DNA of 64,000 bases from Chryseobacterium sp. SORGH_AS_0447 (GCF_030818695.1 NZ_JAUTAR010000001.1:3714501-3778500), one strand, 5' to 3'. Positions 1-9,085 are shown, counted from the first letter of the stretch. The notes: generated by a model from the letters alone, not told the origin. Numbers and translations: made by a program.

Positions 1-426
1 TTCCAGCACTTCAAACGTTTCATCAAAGCTTTCCCGGGTATGGATAACGATCGGCAGGTCTTTTTCAATGGCCCAGTCGATTTGCTGCTCAAAAGCTCTC
101 ACCTGGATATCTAAGGTGGATTGATCCCAATACAGATCGATTCCGATCTCTCCGACGGCAGGAAACGCTCTCTCATCAAGGTAATTTTTTACTATTTCCA
201 GTTCTTTTTCCCAGGTTTCCGGTTTTACGTAGCACGGGTGCAGTCCCATCATTGAAAAGACCTTTCCGGGATATTCCGCTTCGAGCTGAAGCATTTTTGC
301 ATGGGATTCCGAATCGATGGCCGGAAGGTAAAATCCGGTTATTCCTTTATCCAAAGCCCTCTGAATGGCTTCTTTTCGGTCTTCATCAAATTCTTCTGCG
401 TATAAATGGGTATGCGTATCAATCAT
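1..426 (-). CDS. TatD family metal-dependent hydrolase (3' end outside window)
   Basis: Open frame of 142 codons from ATG at 426 that runs off the left edge, so only the N-terminal half is present. The start MIDTHTHLYAEEFDED carries the HxH metal-binding pair of the TatD amidohydrolase fold. Further on are GLHPCYVK, VGEIGIDLYWD (the conserved metal-ligand Glu region) and IVIHTRES (a further ligand His). TatD enzymes are cytosolic metal-dependent 3'-5' nucleases linked to DNA repair and RNA quality control. The gene starts four bases after the stop of the DUF4269 gene and appears to be the last gene of a compact minus-strand operon with GSCFA and DUF4269. Family assignment is firm; the exact substrate is not. 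Confidence 0.9.
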   Translation of the reverse strand, partial: MIDTHTHLYAEEFDEDRKEAIQRALDKGITGFYLPAIDSESHAKMLQLEAEYPGKVFSMMGLHPCYVKPETWEKELEIVKNYLDERAFPAVGEIGIDLYWDQSTLDIQVRAFEQQIDWAIEKDLPIVIHTRESFDETFEVLE

Positions 427-430
427 TTCT

Positions 431-943
431 TTACAATTTCAATAGATATTCATAAGGGTTCTCAAGTCCCAGCAATTGTCCGAAAGCCGGCTCTGTCTTG
501 AAACCTTGTTTTTTTAATGCGATTATTTCCTGTTTAAAATCTTCACCTCTTTCCTGTAATATTCTATATTCGGCGATCATGTGGCGGTAAGCATTCTGTT
601 CAGTAACCGGTTGATCCTGGCCAAAAATTTCGACAGGAAATTCTTCTACCGTAAAATTACCGGTGATAACTTCCCTTCCGTTTATGACAAGTTCCTCGAT
701 ATGTATATTGAATTCAGAAAAAACGTCCGTCAGTAGCCTTTTAAATTCAGCCTTATCCTTCACCTCACAGATGACATCCAGATCGCTTTCTTCAATATCA
801 ATTTCTATGGGAATGGTTCCGGCCAATACCGGGGAATATTCTTTTAATTTTTCAAGAATCAGATGTTTGGAAAGAAGTTCGTATGCTCTTTTTTGTCTGT
901 CATTTCCGTTTTTGAGATAATCAATGGCTGTAAAATCAATCAT
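431..943 (-). CDS. DUF4269 protein, nucleotidyltransferase-like
   Basis: 170 residues from ATG at 943. The N-terminus (DFTAIDYLKNGNDRQKRAY) and the segment LAGTIPIEIDIEESDLDVIC match my recollection of the DUF4269 family. That segment resembles the G(S/T)-x-D-x-D core of minimal nucleotidyltransferases, with acidic pairs in ESDLDV. The substrate is unknown. The start overlaps the end of the upstream GSCFA gene by 8 bases and the stop is 4 bases before tatD, so the three are probably translated from one message. No signal peptide or membrane segment is visible, so it should be cytoplasmic. The nucleotidyltransferase role is inference from the motif only. Confidence 0.85.
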   Translation of the reverse strand: MIDFTAIDYLKNGNDRQKRAYELLSKHLILEKLKEYSPVLAGTIPIEIDIEESDLDVICEVKDKAEFKRLLTDVFSEFNIHIEELVINGREVITGNFTVEEFPVEIFGQDQPVTEQNAYRHMIAEYRILQERGEDFKQEIIALKKQGFKTEPAFGQLLGLENPYEYLLKL

Positions 944-1895
944 CTGGAAATATTTTATGCTTTACTTTTTTGCGCTGAACCTCAATTCTTTCATTCAGTT
1001 TCTCTTTAAACTGAATGTATTTGGGATCTTTTTCATCACTGGTGCGGTGTTCCAACGCCTTGGAAATTTTAAAATTCTCTTTGATAAACTCTTTCGTTTC
1101 TTCAGAAAAATAAGCGTTGCCGAATTTTTCAAAAATGTAATTAACGGCCTGTTCCGTAGGATGAATCATGTCTTCCTTATAGAAACGGTAATCGCGCAGA
1201 TCGTCCATCAGTATTTCATAAACAGGAAGATAATGGCAATAGTCCAGCTCTTCAGTCATTTCATGGATGGAGGTAATTAATTTTGATTTGCTCAGCTGGT
1301 TTTCGGCCATCCCGTCTTTCGTATGACGCACCGGAGACACCGTGAACAAGATCTGTACATCGTCTTTACAGATATCTTTTAAGTTTAAAATAGTATTGTA
1401 AATGGAATCGGTAAGTTCCTGATGCGTTAGTAACCTTTTCTGAAAGAACTTCTGCGGGATTTTATGGCAGTTGGCCACGAGTTTGTTTTTAGGGCCAAAT
1501 TCGTAGATAAATGAAGTTCCATAGGTAATGATCACCCAATTGCTTTCCTGAAGAAATTGGTTCCCTTCTGTGATCCTGGAGTTGATCTTATCTAACGTCT
1601 GATGGATGTACCGGGTATCAAAACTTGTGTGATGATCCAGCGAAATAAAGGTTTCATCAAAAGTGATCAGCTCCTCTTCTTCATAAAATTCGGAATCGTG
1701 GAGCCTTTTGATGGAATTGCTGATCGAGAACGGGTTAAAGATGGTTCCGAAAGGATTGTTCACGGTCTGTAACTGTCCCTGATGAAACAGGTCTGACATT
1801 TCTGAAGCAAAACATGATCCTATTGAAAATATTTTATCTTCAACCTCAATCTTCTTCTTCGATTCTTTAATATCAACTTCTGTCCGGAATTTCAT
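936..1895 (-). CDS. GSCFA domain protein
   Basis: 319 residues. I choose ATG at 1895 (MKFRTEVDIKES); the frame could open one codon earlier at TTG. Residues around 25-32 read SIGSCFASE, the signature that names the GSCFA family, which belongs to the SGNH/GDSL-like hydrolase superfamily. A later DMIHPTEQA block supplies the usual Asp-x-x-His pair of that fold. GSCFA proteins are common in Bacteroidota and some act on surface glycans as acyl-hydrolase or acyltransferase-like enzymes, but no substrate can be read here. There is no signal peptide. The 3' end overlaps DUF4269 by 8 bases, suggesting translational coupling. Confidence 0.9.
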   Translation of the reverse strand: MKFRTEVDIKESKKKIEVEDKIFSIGSCFASEMSDLFHQGQLQTVNNPFGTIFNPFSISNSIKRLHDSEFYEEEELITFDETFISLDHHTSFDTRYIHQTLDKINSRITEGNQFLQESNWVIITYGTSFIYEFGPKNKLVANCHKIPQKFFQKRLLTHQELTDSIYNTILNLKDICKDDVQILFTVSPVRHTKDGMAENQLSKSKLITSIHEMTEELDYCHYLPVYEILMDDLRDYRFYKEDMIHPTEQAVNYIFEKFGNAYFSEETKEFIKENFKISKALEHRTSDEKDPKYIQFKEKLNERIEVQRKKVKHKIFPDD

Positions 1896-1915
1896 CAACT
1901 CAGTTTAAATTTGAA

Positions 1916-1950
1916 AATGGGCCAATCTGAAAATTCTGAATTGACCCATT
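1916..1950 (-). terminator. hairpin downstream of the polyprenyl synthetase gene
   Basis: AATGGGCCAAT at 1916-1926 pairs with ATTGACCCATT at 1940-1950 with one mismatch. On the minus strand it is followed by a short T-rich stretch. It lies just after the polyprenyl synthetase stop and before GSCFA, so it may end transcription partly or completely. Confidence 0.5.
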
Positions 1951-1955
1951 ATGTA

Positions 1956-2927
1956 TTAACTTTCTCTTCTCAACAGATAATTAGCCAGTTCTGCAAAAGG
2001 CTTTTTCTTTTCCTCCGGAATATCGATTTTCTGAAGGTAGCTCTGCCCGATTTCGTTATGTTTCTCGATTAAACGCAATGCCTTCTCGTCTACTTTCGTT
2101 CTTCTGAAGATCTTTTCTACGCCGTATACTTTATCAATATTATCCGTCTTTTTAGAATACCAGTAATCGAGTTCTTTTCTTTCTTCATCTGTAGCATGTT
2201 CTCTCGCCATCAGGTAAAGAACCGTCTTTTTATTTTCATAAATATCCCCGGCATGCTTCTTTCCGAACTGTGCCTGATCACCGAATACATCCAGGTAATC
2301 GTCCATAATCTGGAAGGCAATCCCAATATGTTTTCCAAAGTTGAAAATGGCTTTGGCATCTTTGAAGTTTGCTTTTGCGATCAAAGCCCCTATTTCGAAT
2401 GAAGACGCGCTTAATACTCCTGTTTTGTAGGTGATCATCCGGATGTAATCGTCGAACGTTACATTTTCCTGGGTTTCGAAATTGATGTCGTACTGTTGGC
2501 CTTCGCATAAAAGAAGCCCGGTATGGGTAAAAATCCGGATACATGCCTTGAAAATTTCAGGCTCAAGATCCTCAAAAAATTTGTAGGCTTTCAGCATCAG
2601 GCCGTCCCCGGAAAGGATTCCTACATTGATCCCGTGAAGTGTATGGATGGTCGGCTTGTTTCTTCTCAACGGAGCTTCATCCATAATATCATCATGGATC
2701 AGGGTAAAATTATGGAAGAATTCGATGGCCAGCGCAGGCTTTATGGCCTCCTTCAGATCACCGCCGAACAGATCGCATGCCATAAGAACCATGATCGGAC
2801 GAAGACGCTTCCCGCCGTGGGAAATGATGTAGTTCATCGGTTCATATAATTCCGCAGGTTTGTCTTTAAAAGTATATTTGGCAATGGCATCCGCAACAAT
2901 CTGCTGGTATCGGTCTAAAAATTCCAT
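1956..2927 (-). CDS. Polyprenyl synthetase (GGPP/FPP-type isoprenyl diphosphate synthase)
   Basis: 323 residues from ATG at 2927 (MEFLDRYQQIV); the frame is open for 27 codons upstream but that extension does not look like family sequence. The first Asp-rich motif is HDDIMD, with no two-residue insertion, and the second is DDYLDVFGD; GGKRLRP near residue 45 is the IPP-binding region. Five residues before the first motif is Phe (FTLIHDD), the position that limits chain length, so I infer a C15-C20 product such as farnesyl or geranylgeranyl diphosphate rather than a long quinone tail. These feed carotenoid, quinone or undecaprenyl synthesis. Soluble, cytoplasmic. Followed by a weak terminator and the GSCFA gene. 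Confidence 0.93.
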   Translation of the reverse strand: MEFLDRYQQIVADAIAKYTFKDKPAELYEPMNYIISHGGKRLRPIMVLMACDLFGGDLKEAIKPALAIEFFHNFTLIHDDIMDEAPLRRNKPTIHTLHGINVGILSGDGLMLKAYKFFEDLEPEIFKACIRIFTHTGLLLCEGQQYDINFETQENVTFDDYIRMITYKTGVLSASSFEIGALIAKANFKDAKAIFNFGKHIGIAFQIMDDYLDVFGDQAQFGKKHAGDIYENKKTVLYLMAREHATDEERKELDYWYSKKTDNIDKVYGVEKIFRRTKVDEKALRLIEKHNEIGQSYLQKIDIPEEKKKPFAELANYLLRRES

Positions 2928-3000
2928 AAATTCTAATAGTTTAAGCAAAAATACAATTTTTTGGAGGATGTAAAACAACTCTCCCCAACATTTAAAAAAT

Positions 3001-3025
3001 AAAAGCATCCTCTAAAGAATGCTTT
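3001..3025 (-). terminator. Rho-independent terminator of the surface-protein gene
   Basis: AAAGCAT at 3002-3008 and ATGCTTT at 3019-3025 form a stem. On the minus strand a T-rich run follows. It lies between the stop of the gene at 3074 and the start of the polyprenyl synthetase. Confidence 0.65.
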
Positions 3026-3073
3026 CATTAACGGGATCACCGTTCGGTTTATTTAAATTTATCAGCCAGGAAA

Positions 3074-3943
3074 TTAAAGCTCCTGAATCAATACTGCAGT
3101 TTCAGCATAAGGGTCTGCAATCGATGTCGTCACCACATTCGCATCATTTCTTTTTGCCGTAATACGAAGTTTGATATTTTTCGCAGACGTTCCTGTATTT
3201 ATAACGCATAGCGCAGGTCCGCCTGAGGAGTCATTATTGGTCTCGGTAGAAGGCTCATTATAGCCTCTTGAAGCTACGATGCAGGTTGATGAATTGTTGA
3301 GGGCAGCATCTACAATTTCGTATCTTGCCCAGCTTTGGGTACTGTTTGAAGTAGATCCTATCGCCAAATATCCTGTAACCAGGAATGTTTTTCCTGCCGG
3401 AAGGGTAATAATGGCATTGTTTACCGAAACTCCTGTACCCTGTCCTGAAGTTGTGTCGAAAGTAATATCCCCTGATGTATCAGCCGTAGGAATCGTCTGG
3501 TTCGTATTCTTACGGACAATCTGGAAAATCTTTGCACTCGGTGCTACCGGCACTAAAGACTCCCATTGAACACCCGAATAGTAATAAAACTGACTTAATG
3601 TGGTATCGTATACCATTGTTCCGGCTGTAGGTGAAGTAATATTCTGACGCTGAGTTGTCGTCATTCTTGGCGGGATAAATCCACCGGTCACACTCTGTAC
3701 ATCCAAAGCTCCTGCAGGTGATTCTGTTCCTATCCCTACATTACCTGCAGAAGTTACGACGAAATCATTGCTTTGCTGAGCAGCAGAAGGAGTACCTGTA
3801 GCAGGGTTGTCTTTCGCTCCGTCAACATGTAAAATGGCTCTTGGGTTAGCCGTGTTGATGCCTACCTGAGCGTAGGAAAACGTACCGAAAGCCAGCATAG
3901 CGGTTAAGGCAATTCTTTTCTGCCCTTTTTTAAAATTTGTCAT
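3074..3943 (-). CDS. Secreted surface protein with VGIxTxxP repeats
   Basis: 289 residues from ATG at 3943. A Sec signal peptide is clear (KKGQKRIALTAMLAFGTFSYAQ). Immediately after it come two copies of a flavobacterial surface motif, VGINTANPRAILHVDG and VGIGTESPAGALDVQS, followed by GGFIPPRMTTTQRQNI and MVYDTTLSQFYYYSG. This pattern is common in tail-fibre-like or adhesin-like exported proteins of Chryseobacterium and Flavobacterium, where many paralogues differ only in the C-terminal part. The rest (about residues 140-289) is a beta-rich, Thr/Ser-rich domain I do not recognise. No enzymatic motif is visible. A long AT-rich leader precedes it and a terminator follows, so it is probably a single-gene unit. 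Confidence 0.8.
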   Translation of the reverse strand: MTNFKKGQKRIALTAMLAFGTFSYAQVGINTANPRAILHVDGAKDNPATGTPSAAQQSNDFVVTSAGNVGIGTESPAGALDVQSVTGGFIPPRMTTTQRQNITSPTAGTMVYDTTLSQFYYYSGVQWESLVPVAPSAKIFQIVRKNTNQTIPTADTSGDITFDTTSGQGTGVSVNNAIITLPAGKTFLVTGYLAIGSTSNSTQSWARYEIVDAALNNSSTCIVASRGYNEPSTETNNDSSGGPALCVINTGTSAKNIKLRITAKRNDANVVTTSIADPYAETAVLIQEL

Positions 3944-4290
3944 GTTCCTTTATATTTAATTTATTAGGTGAAGCAATACACTCAGAAAGTATACCTATTA
4001 AATTTTGTGATGGGCGGAAATCAAGAAAGTGGAACAACGTAATGGTAGCATGATATTTAATACAAATTATATTAGTCATCAAGCGCCACCTGTGCTTCCT
4101 GTATTTTGTTTTCGATAGCAAATATATAAATTAAATCATCATAAATAGATAAAATTTCATAAAACTTAACAAATACCACACCTATATTAATATTATGATA
4201 ATATGTAAGTAATTATATATTCAAAAAATTACATTTTCATTAAAATAACATCAAGGTCAAAAAGAAAATCTTATCAACCTTATAAAACAA
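3944..4290. other. AT-rich intergenic region upstream of the surface-protein gene
   Basis: About 350 bases, strongly AT-rich. A 63-codon frame on the minus strand (3930-4121) overlaps the start of the surface-protein gene and has no protein-like character. It probably holds the promoter and 5' leader of that gene. I see no convincing RNA structure apart from the terminator at 4291-4318. Confidence 0.5.
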
Positions 4291-4318
4291 AAAACTTTGC
4301 CCGAATGAGCAAAGTTTT
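4291..4318 (-). terminator. Rho-independent terminator after the PiT gene
   Basis: AAAACTTTGC at 4291-4300 pairs perfectly with GCAAAGTTTT at 4309-4318. On the minus strand it is followed by TTGTTTTAT, just downstream of the phosphate transporter stop. Confidence 0.85.
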
Positions 4319-4338
4319 ATATATGATTTAAGAGTATC

Positions 4339-5481
4339 TTACGATAAAAATGTCACGGCAAGATAAGTGATTCCTGCAACAATAGCTGAAATCGGGATGG
4401 TAAGTACCCAAGCCCAAAGAAGGCTTACAGTGATTCCCCATCTTACGGCGGAAACCCTTTTCGTCAGTCCTACCCCGATGATCGAACCGGTAATGGTATG
4501 CGTCGTGGAAACAGGAATTCCGAAGTGATCGGTAATGAATAAAGTAATCGCTCCTGCTGTTTCAGCACTTACCCCTTCCAGAGAAGTTACTTTGGTAATC
4601 TTAGTACCCATGGTTTTGATGATCTTCCAGCCTCCGCTCATGGTACCCAAAGCGATCGCGATGAAGGAAACCAAAGGAACCCAGATGTAATGCTGTGCGA
4701 AATAATCAAAACGGTCTGCAGAAGCAACCTTCAGATATTCCGGATCCTGAAGCATATTGACGTGGTAATAAATTACCGCTGCCCCGATAATCCCCATTAC
4801 TTTCTGAGCATCATTAAGACCGTGCCCCAAACTGAATAAAGCAGAAGAAGCCAGCTGTAATTTCTTAAATGACTGATCGGCTTTATGAGGATTCGATTTT
4901 TTATAGAGGTGAACGATAATTAAGGTAATAATGATTGAAATAATCATCCCGATGATCGGCGCCATAAAAATGAACAGGAAAATAGGAATTACCTTATCAA
5001 ATTTTACGACACTCTGATGCGTCACCTGGCTGAAGGCTTCTTTCATCGTTCCCCAAGCTCCCAAACCGGGCTGGGCTGCTGCCACGTCATGATAATCCAT
5101 CATAAAGGCATGCATCAGGGCTGCTCCCAAAAATCCTCCGATCAGTGTATGCGAAGAGGAAGAAGGGATACCGAACCACCACGTCAGAAGGTTCCAGGCA
5201 ATGGCCGCAACCAGACCTGAGAAAATTACTTCAAGGGTGATAAAGTTTTCGTTAACGGTTTTGGCAATCGTATTACCAATCTTAAATTCTCCGATAATGT
5301 AAGCGGCAATAAAGAAAGCGGCAAAATTCCAGAGTGCTGCCCAAAGAACAGCCTGGAACGGAGTTAAAACTTTTGTAGAAACAATAGTCGCAATTGAGTT
5401 GGCGGCATCATGGAAACCATTGATGTAATCGAATATTAACGCCAATGCAATAATAACTATAAGTAAAATCGGAAATTCCAT
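4339..5481 (-). CDS. PiT-family inorganic phosphate transporter
   Basis: 380 residues, polytopic. The duplicated PiT signature is present: near the N-terminus DYINGFHDAANSIATIVST, and in the second half SLGHGLNDAQKVMGIIGAA. GIPSSSSHTLIGGFLGA and FGIPVSTTHTITGSIIG are the two paired membrane-embedded family motifs. PiT proteins are low-affinity, proton- or sodium-coupled transporters of phosphate (usually as metal phosphate) in the inner membrane. The upstream neighbour, 20 bases away, encodes a DUF47/PhoU-like protein, the standard partner in bacterial pit operons. The gene ends with a strong terminator. ATG start at 5481. Confidence 0.95.
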   Translation of the reverse strand: MEFPILLIVIIALALIFDYINGFHDAANSIATIVSTKVLTPFQAVLWAALWNFAAFFIAAYIIGEFKIGNTIAKTVNENFITLEVIFSGLVAAIAWNLLTWWFGIPSSSSHTLIGGFLGAALMHAFMMDYHDVAAAQPGLGAWGTMKEAFSQVTHQSVVKFDKVIPIFLFIFMAPIIGMIISIIITLIIVHLYKKSNPHKADQSFKKLQLASSALFSLGHGLNDAQKVMGIIGAAVIYYHVNMLQDPEYLKVASADRFDYFAQHYIWVPLVSFIAIALGTMSGGWKIIKTMGTKITKVTSLEGVSAETAGAITLFITDHFGIPVSTTHTITGSIIGVGLTKRVSAVRWGITVSLLWAWVLTIPISAIVAGITYLAVTFLS

Positions 5482-5501
5482 TGTTTAATTATAATTATTA
5501 A

Positions 5502-6140
5502 TTAAGCGTATTTAATCATGATGTTCTCAATCGTATTGGCAACATCTTCTGCCTTATCGGTTACTACTTCAAGATAATTAAGTACGGATGAAACTTTGAT
5601 AATGTTAATCGCGTCGTTTGTTTCAAATAATTCCACCATGGAATTAGACAGCAAATCGTCGGCAATATTTTCAATAGAGTTTACTTTGATACAAGCTTCT
5701 TTTACCTGCTCCATATTTTTAAACCCTTTCAGGTTTTTCATGGCGTTCTGGATCTCAAGACATGCTTTGTGGATAAGCAGTGAGAAATCCGAATAAGCCT
5801 TCATTTCAGGCGATTTGTATAAGAAAATATATTTTGTGGATGCGTAGATATAATCTGCGATATCATCCAATCCTGTCGCTAAAGTGTGGATATCTTCTCT
5901 GTCGAAGGGAGTAATGAAATTTTTCCCCAACTCTACGAAGATCTCGTGGGTTAGTTCATCATTTTTGTGTTCAAAGTCGCTCATCTTTTTCAACATGGAA
6001 TCGTCGTTAAGATCGAAATCTTTGATTCCGTGGTTGAACTCCTCAGACATTGCTACAAGGTTTTCTGTTACTTTTTCGAAAAGCACAAAGAAGATTTTAT
6101 CTTTCGGTTGAAAAGCGTGGAAAATATTACCAATTCCCAT
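5502..6140 (-). CDS. DUF47 / PhoU-like regulator of the Pit transporter
   Basis: 212 residues from ATG at 6140 (MGIGNIFHAFQPKDKIFF); an in-frame ATG nine codons upstream is less likely because family members begin with this segment. The protein is all-helical and acidic with heptad-like patterning, containing DREDIHTLATGLDDIADYIY and IENIADDL, which match the metal-binding E/DxxxD repeats of PhoU/DUF47 proteins. It is first in a two-gene operon with the PiT transporter (20-base gap). Known relatives tune phosphate uptake; whether it gates transport directly is inference. Confidence 0.92.
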   Translation of the reverse strand: MGIGNIFHAFQPKDKIFFVLFEKVTENLVAMSEEFNHGIKDFDLNDDSMLKKMSDFEHKNDELTHEIFVELGKNFITPFDREDIHTLATGLDDIADYIYASTKYIFLYKSPEMKAYSDFSLLIHKACLEIQNAMKNLKGFKNMEQVKEACIKVNSIENIADDLLSNSMVELFETNDAINIIKVSSVLNYLEVVTDKAEDVANTIENIMIKYA

Positions 6141-6249
6141 TGTAAAGTTTTTATAATTCGTGTGCAAATTTCTTAAAAAACCCCCTTACCTGAAACAATA
6201 CAACATTAAGTTTTGTTAACATTAGCTTAAGTCCTGATTATCAAATAAA

Positions 6250-6273
6250 AAAACCGGCAATAATGCCGGTTTT
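6250..6273 (-). terminator. Rho-independent terminator of the DEAD-box helicase gene
   Basis: AAAACCGGCA (6250-6259) pairs with TGCCGGTTTT (6264-6273) across a 4-base loop. On the minus strand a T-run follows. It lies just after the helicase stop. Confidence 0.85.
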
Positions 6274-6292
6274 ATATCATTTCTGGAAGGAA

Positions 6293-7978
6293 TTAATTGG
6301 CCTCTTCAGCACGCATATCCTTTCCTCTGAATTTCATTGTCGAAATGTTGCTCAGAAGATCTCCTTTAAACGACTTTTCGATTTCAAAGAAAGAGAATTT
6401 TTCTAAGATTTCGATATCGCCGATTTCTGCTCTTTTCTTGGTTTTGCCGTTGGATGTCGCTTTGTTGATGATATCCAAGACGTCAAGCTTCTTCAATTGG
6501 TCTTTTTTACCGAGATTAAAGAAGAATCTTACCATATTTTCATTCTTTTTTCTTGGTTTTCCGCCACGCTCTCTTCGGTCTCCTCTTTCGCTTCGGTCAC
6601 GGTCTCTTCCTCTGTCGCGGTCTCTTCTGGAACCTCTGTCGTCATCTCTGCTGCTCAGCTTCTGCTCCATAAGATCATGTCTGTCTTTGTAATACAATGC
6701 AAGATCTTTCAGCTGGAACTGAAGTAATTTGTGAGCAAGTTCTTCTTTCGTGAATGCGGATAAATCCGGAATCAAAGAATCGTCAAACTCAAAGAAATCT
6801 TCGTGGATCTCGAAAAGGCTTTCGAAAACACCTCCTACCTGAGCCTTGATGATATCTTCTCCGGTTGGGATTTTACCTTCGTTCATCTCGATTTTAGTTA
6901 CCGATTTGATCTGCTTCAGTTTTCTGCTTTCTTCAGGCTTGATCAGCGCGATAGAGATACCGTCTTTTCCGGCTCTACCCGTTCTTCCGCTTCGGTGAAC
7001 GAATACTTCCGGATCATCAGGCAATGAATAATGGATTACGTGCGTCAGTGAATTCACATCCAGTCCTCTTGCCGCAACATCTGTCGCTACCAGGATATCG
7101 ATGTTTTTCAGTCTGAACTTCTTCATTACCGTGTCCCTCTGTGCCTGGGATAAATCTCCGTGAAGCGCATCGGCTGCATATCCGTTCTGCATTAAGAAAT
7201 CGGCAACCTCCTGGGTTTCCATTCTTGTTCTGCAGAAGATAATGGAATATTGGTTAGGGTTTGAATCGATCAGTCTCTTCAAAGCCTCTTTTTTCTGACG
7301 GTAACCTGCTACATAATATTCGTGCTTGATGTTCTTCTTAACTTCGTTAATAGAACCCACTGAAATTCTGTGAGGTTTAGTAAGATAATTTTTGGAAATT
7401 CTTTCCACTTCCTTATTCATCGTTGCAGAGAACAGGAAAGTCTGTTTGGTTTCCGGCGTTTCGCTGAGGATGGTTTCCAATTCGTCTTTAAAGCCCATGG
7501 AAAGCATTTCGTCTGCCTCATCCAATACCAACCAATGAATAGCAGAAAAATCAAGTGCTTTTCTGTTGATCAGGTCGATTACCCTTCCCGGAGTTCCCAC
7601 AATAATCTGCGGTTTATCCTTAAGCGATCTCATCTGGTCCATAATACTGCTTCCACCGTAAACTGCTGTCGTTTTGATGTCTTTCATGTATTTGGAATAG
7701 TTTTTTATGTCCTTCGCAATCTGAAGGCATAATTCCCGTGTCGGACAAAGCACCAAAAGCTGGATTTTGCGACTCGTTTCGTCAATCATATCCAAAATCG
7801 GAAGCGAAAATGCTGCTGTTTTGCCTGTCCCCGTCTGCGCAAGTGCGATCAAGTCGCGAATATCTGAAAGAATAAAAGGGATAGTCTGTTTTTGGATTTC
7901 TGTCGGGCTTTCGTAGCCCAGTTCGCCAATTGCCTTAAGAATATCAGGACTTAAATTGGTCTCCGTAAATAAATTCAT
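6293..7978 (-). CDS. DEAD-box ATP-dependent RNA helicase with DbpA-like RNA-binding domain
   Basis: 561 residues from ATG at 7978 (MNLFTETNLSPD). All helicase motifs are visible in order: Q-motif around PTEIQKQTIP, Walker A AQTGTGKT, PTRELCLQ, TPGR, DEAD, SAT, IIFCRTR, TDVAARGLD and HRSGRTGRAG. After the two RecA domains comes an Arg/Asp/Glu-rich low-complexity linker (RDDDRGSRRDRDRGR). A C-terminal domain beginning MVRFFFNLGKKD resembles the DbpA/CsdA RNA-binding fold (PF03880 type). Such proteins remodel structured RNA in ribosome assembly, cold adaptation and RNA decay. It stands alone, with its own terminator and a long AT-rich upstream region shared with the divergent DUF2461 gene. Confidence 0.95.
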   Translation of the reverse strand: MNLFTETNLSPDILKAIGELGYESPTEIQKQTIPFILSDIRDLIALAQTGTGKTAAFSLPILDMIDETSRKIQLLVLCPTRELCLQIAKDIKNYSKYMKDIKTTAVYGGSSIMDQMRSLKDKPQIIVGTPGRVIDLINRKALDFSAIHWLVLDEADEMLSMGFKDELETILSETPETKQTFLFSATMNKEVERISKNYLTKPHRISVGSINEVKKNIKHEYYVAGYRQKKEALKRLIDSNPNQYSIIFCRTRMETQEVADFLMQNGYAADALHGDLSQAQRDTVMKKFRLKNIDILVATDVAARGLDVNSLTHVIHYSLPDDPEVFVHRSGRTGRAGKDGISIALIKPEESRKLKQIKSVTKIEMNEGKIPTGEDIIKAQVGGVFESLFEIHEDFFEFDDSLIPDLSAFTKEELAHKLLQFQLKDLALYYKDRHDLMEQKLSSRDDDRGSRRDRDRGRDRDRSERGDRRERGGKPRKKNENMVRFFFNLGKKDQLKKLDVLDIINKATSNGKTKKRAEIGDIEILEKFSFFEIEKSFKGDLLSNISTMKFRGKDMRAEEAN

Positions 7979-8295
7979 TAAATATTTTAAAATTTTTGCA
8001 AAGATACAATAAATATTGATTTGTTTTTGAATAATTTTCAAATATGTAAACTTAAATTCAGAATCCTTTAATACTTTTCTGATTTTTTAAAAATTTACTG
8101 CAAAAAAAGGCACTCCATGTTAAAAAGATGTTAACCATTATTTTTTTTTATTACATAAGATTAAATTTATCATTGTGGTTTATCCGTTCTAATAAATTAG
8201 ATAAAATAGTTTTTGTAATTTTGAATGATCGCACCGCCGGAGCCTCAATCCCTGATGCAGTCCGGTTTGGTTAAAACCAATAAAAAACAAAACTA
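7979..8295. promoter_or_regulatory. Divergent intergenic region with a -7-type promoter element
   Basis: 317 bases between the divergent helicase and DUF2461 genes, very AT-rich. TAATTTTG at 8216-8223 fits the Bacteroidota -7 consensus TAnnTTTG and points to the plus-strand DUF2461 gene 73 bases downstream. A matching TTTG at -33 is not obvious. No coding or RNA feature is visible in the rest. Confidence 0.45.
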
Positions 8296-8973
8296 ATGTC
8301 GGCAACACTTTCTCCTGAAGTTTTCGGATTTTTAAAAACGCTTAATACCAACAACAACCGCGAGTGGTTTACCGAACATAAAAACCTGTATGTTGAATCG
8401 CAGCAGAACGTGATTGCCTTCCTGGAAGACCTGATCAACGAAATGGCTGGATTTGATGAAGATCTCGCAAAGATCGATGCGAAAAAGGCGCTCTTCAGAA
8501 TTTACCGCGATACCCGGTTTTCCAAAGATAAAATTCCATACAAAACCAATTTCGGAGCGTCGCTCGGGATGGGTAAAGGCAGCCAGAAAGGCGGCTATTA
8601 TCTTCATCTGGAACCGGGGAAATCTTTCATTGCCGGAGGGATCTATATGCCCGAAGCTTCCGTTTTGAAAGAACTGAGAAAAGAAATTTCTTTATATGCC
8701 GAAGATTTCCTTGCCGTCATCAACAATCAGGAGTTTAAAAAACATTTTCCGGAACTGGATCAGGATGATAAACTGAAAAAGGTTCCGCAGGGCTTTGAAA
8801 AAGAAGATCCGATGGCAGAATACCTCAAGCTTAAAAATTTTATCGTCGTGTATAACCTGAAAGACGAAGAAGTTTTAGATAAAAATGCCGTAAAAAAGCT
8901 GACCGGAATTTTTAAACTGATGAAACCGCTGAATGATTTCCTGAATGCGCCGTTGGGGCAAGGGAGTGGTTGA
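8296..8973 (+). CDS. DUF2461 domain protein
   Basis: 225 residues from ATG at 8296. The family pattern is clear: FLKTLNTNNNREWFTEHK at the N-terminus, IDAKKALFRIYRDTRFSKDK in the first third, then PYKTNFGASLG and GGYYLHLEPGKSFIAGGIY. DUF2461 (TIGR02453) proteins are widespread and have no established activity. There is no signal peptide or membrane helix. The stop is followed at once by a degenerate heptamer repeat array, so the gene is probably monocistronic. Confidence 0.9.
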   Translation: MSATLSPEVFGFLKTLNTNNNREWFTEHKNLYVESQQNVIAFLEDLINEMAGFDEDLAKIDAKKALFRIYRDTRFSKDKIPYKTNFGASLGMGKGSQKGGYYLHLEPGKSFIAGGIYMPEASVLKELRKEISLYAEDFLAVINNQEFKKHFPELDQDDKLKKVPQGFEKEDPMAEYLKLKNFIVVYNLKDEEVLDKNAVKKLTGIFKLMKPLNDFLNAPLGQGSG

Positions 8974-8977
8974 TCGG

Positions 8978-9085
8978 TGATGGTGTATGGTTAATGGTTA
9001 ATGGTTGATGGTTGATGGTTGATGGTCAATGGTTAATAGCTGATGGTTGATAGTTGCTGGTTGTTGGTTAACGGTCAGTTGGTTG
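8978..9085. repeat. Degenerate heptamer tandem array (GGTTGAT/GGTTAAT type)
   Basis: About 110 bases of imperfect 7-base units such as GGTTAAT, GGTTGAT and GGTCAAT in tandem, beginning just after the DUF2461 stop. Related arrays occur at 39101-39167 and, arranged as an inverted pair, at 47832-47939. There is no coding capacity. Confidence 0.85.

Noticed and set aside
8978..9085. CRISPR-like array
   Set aside because: The units are 7 bases with drift, there are no spacers of constant length and no cas genes.
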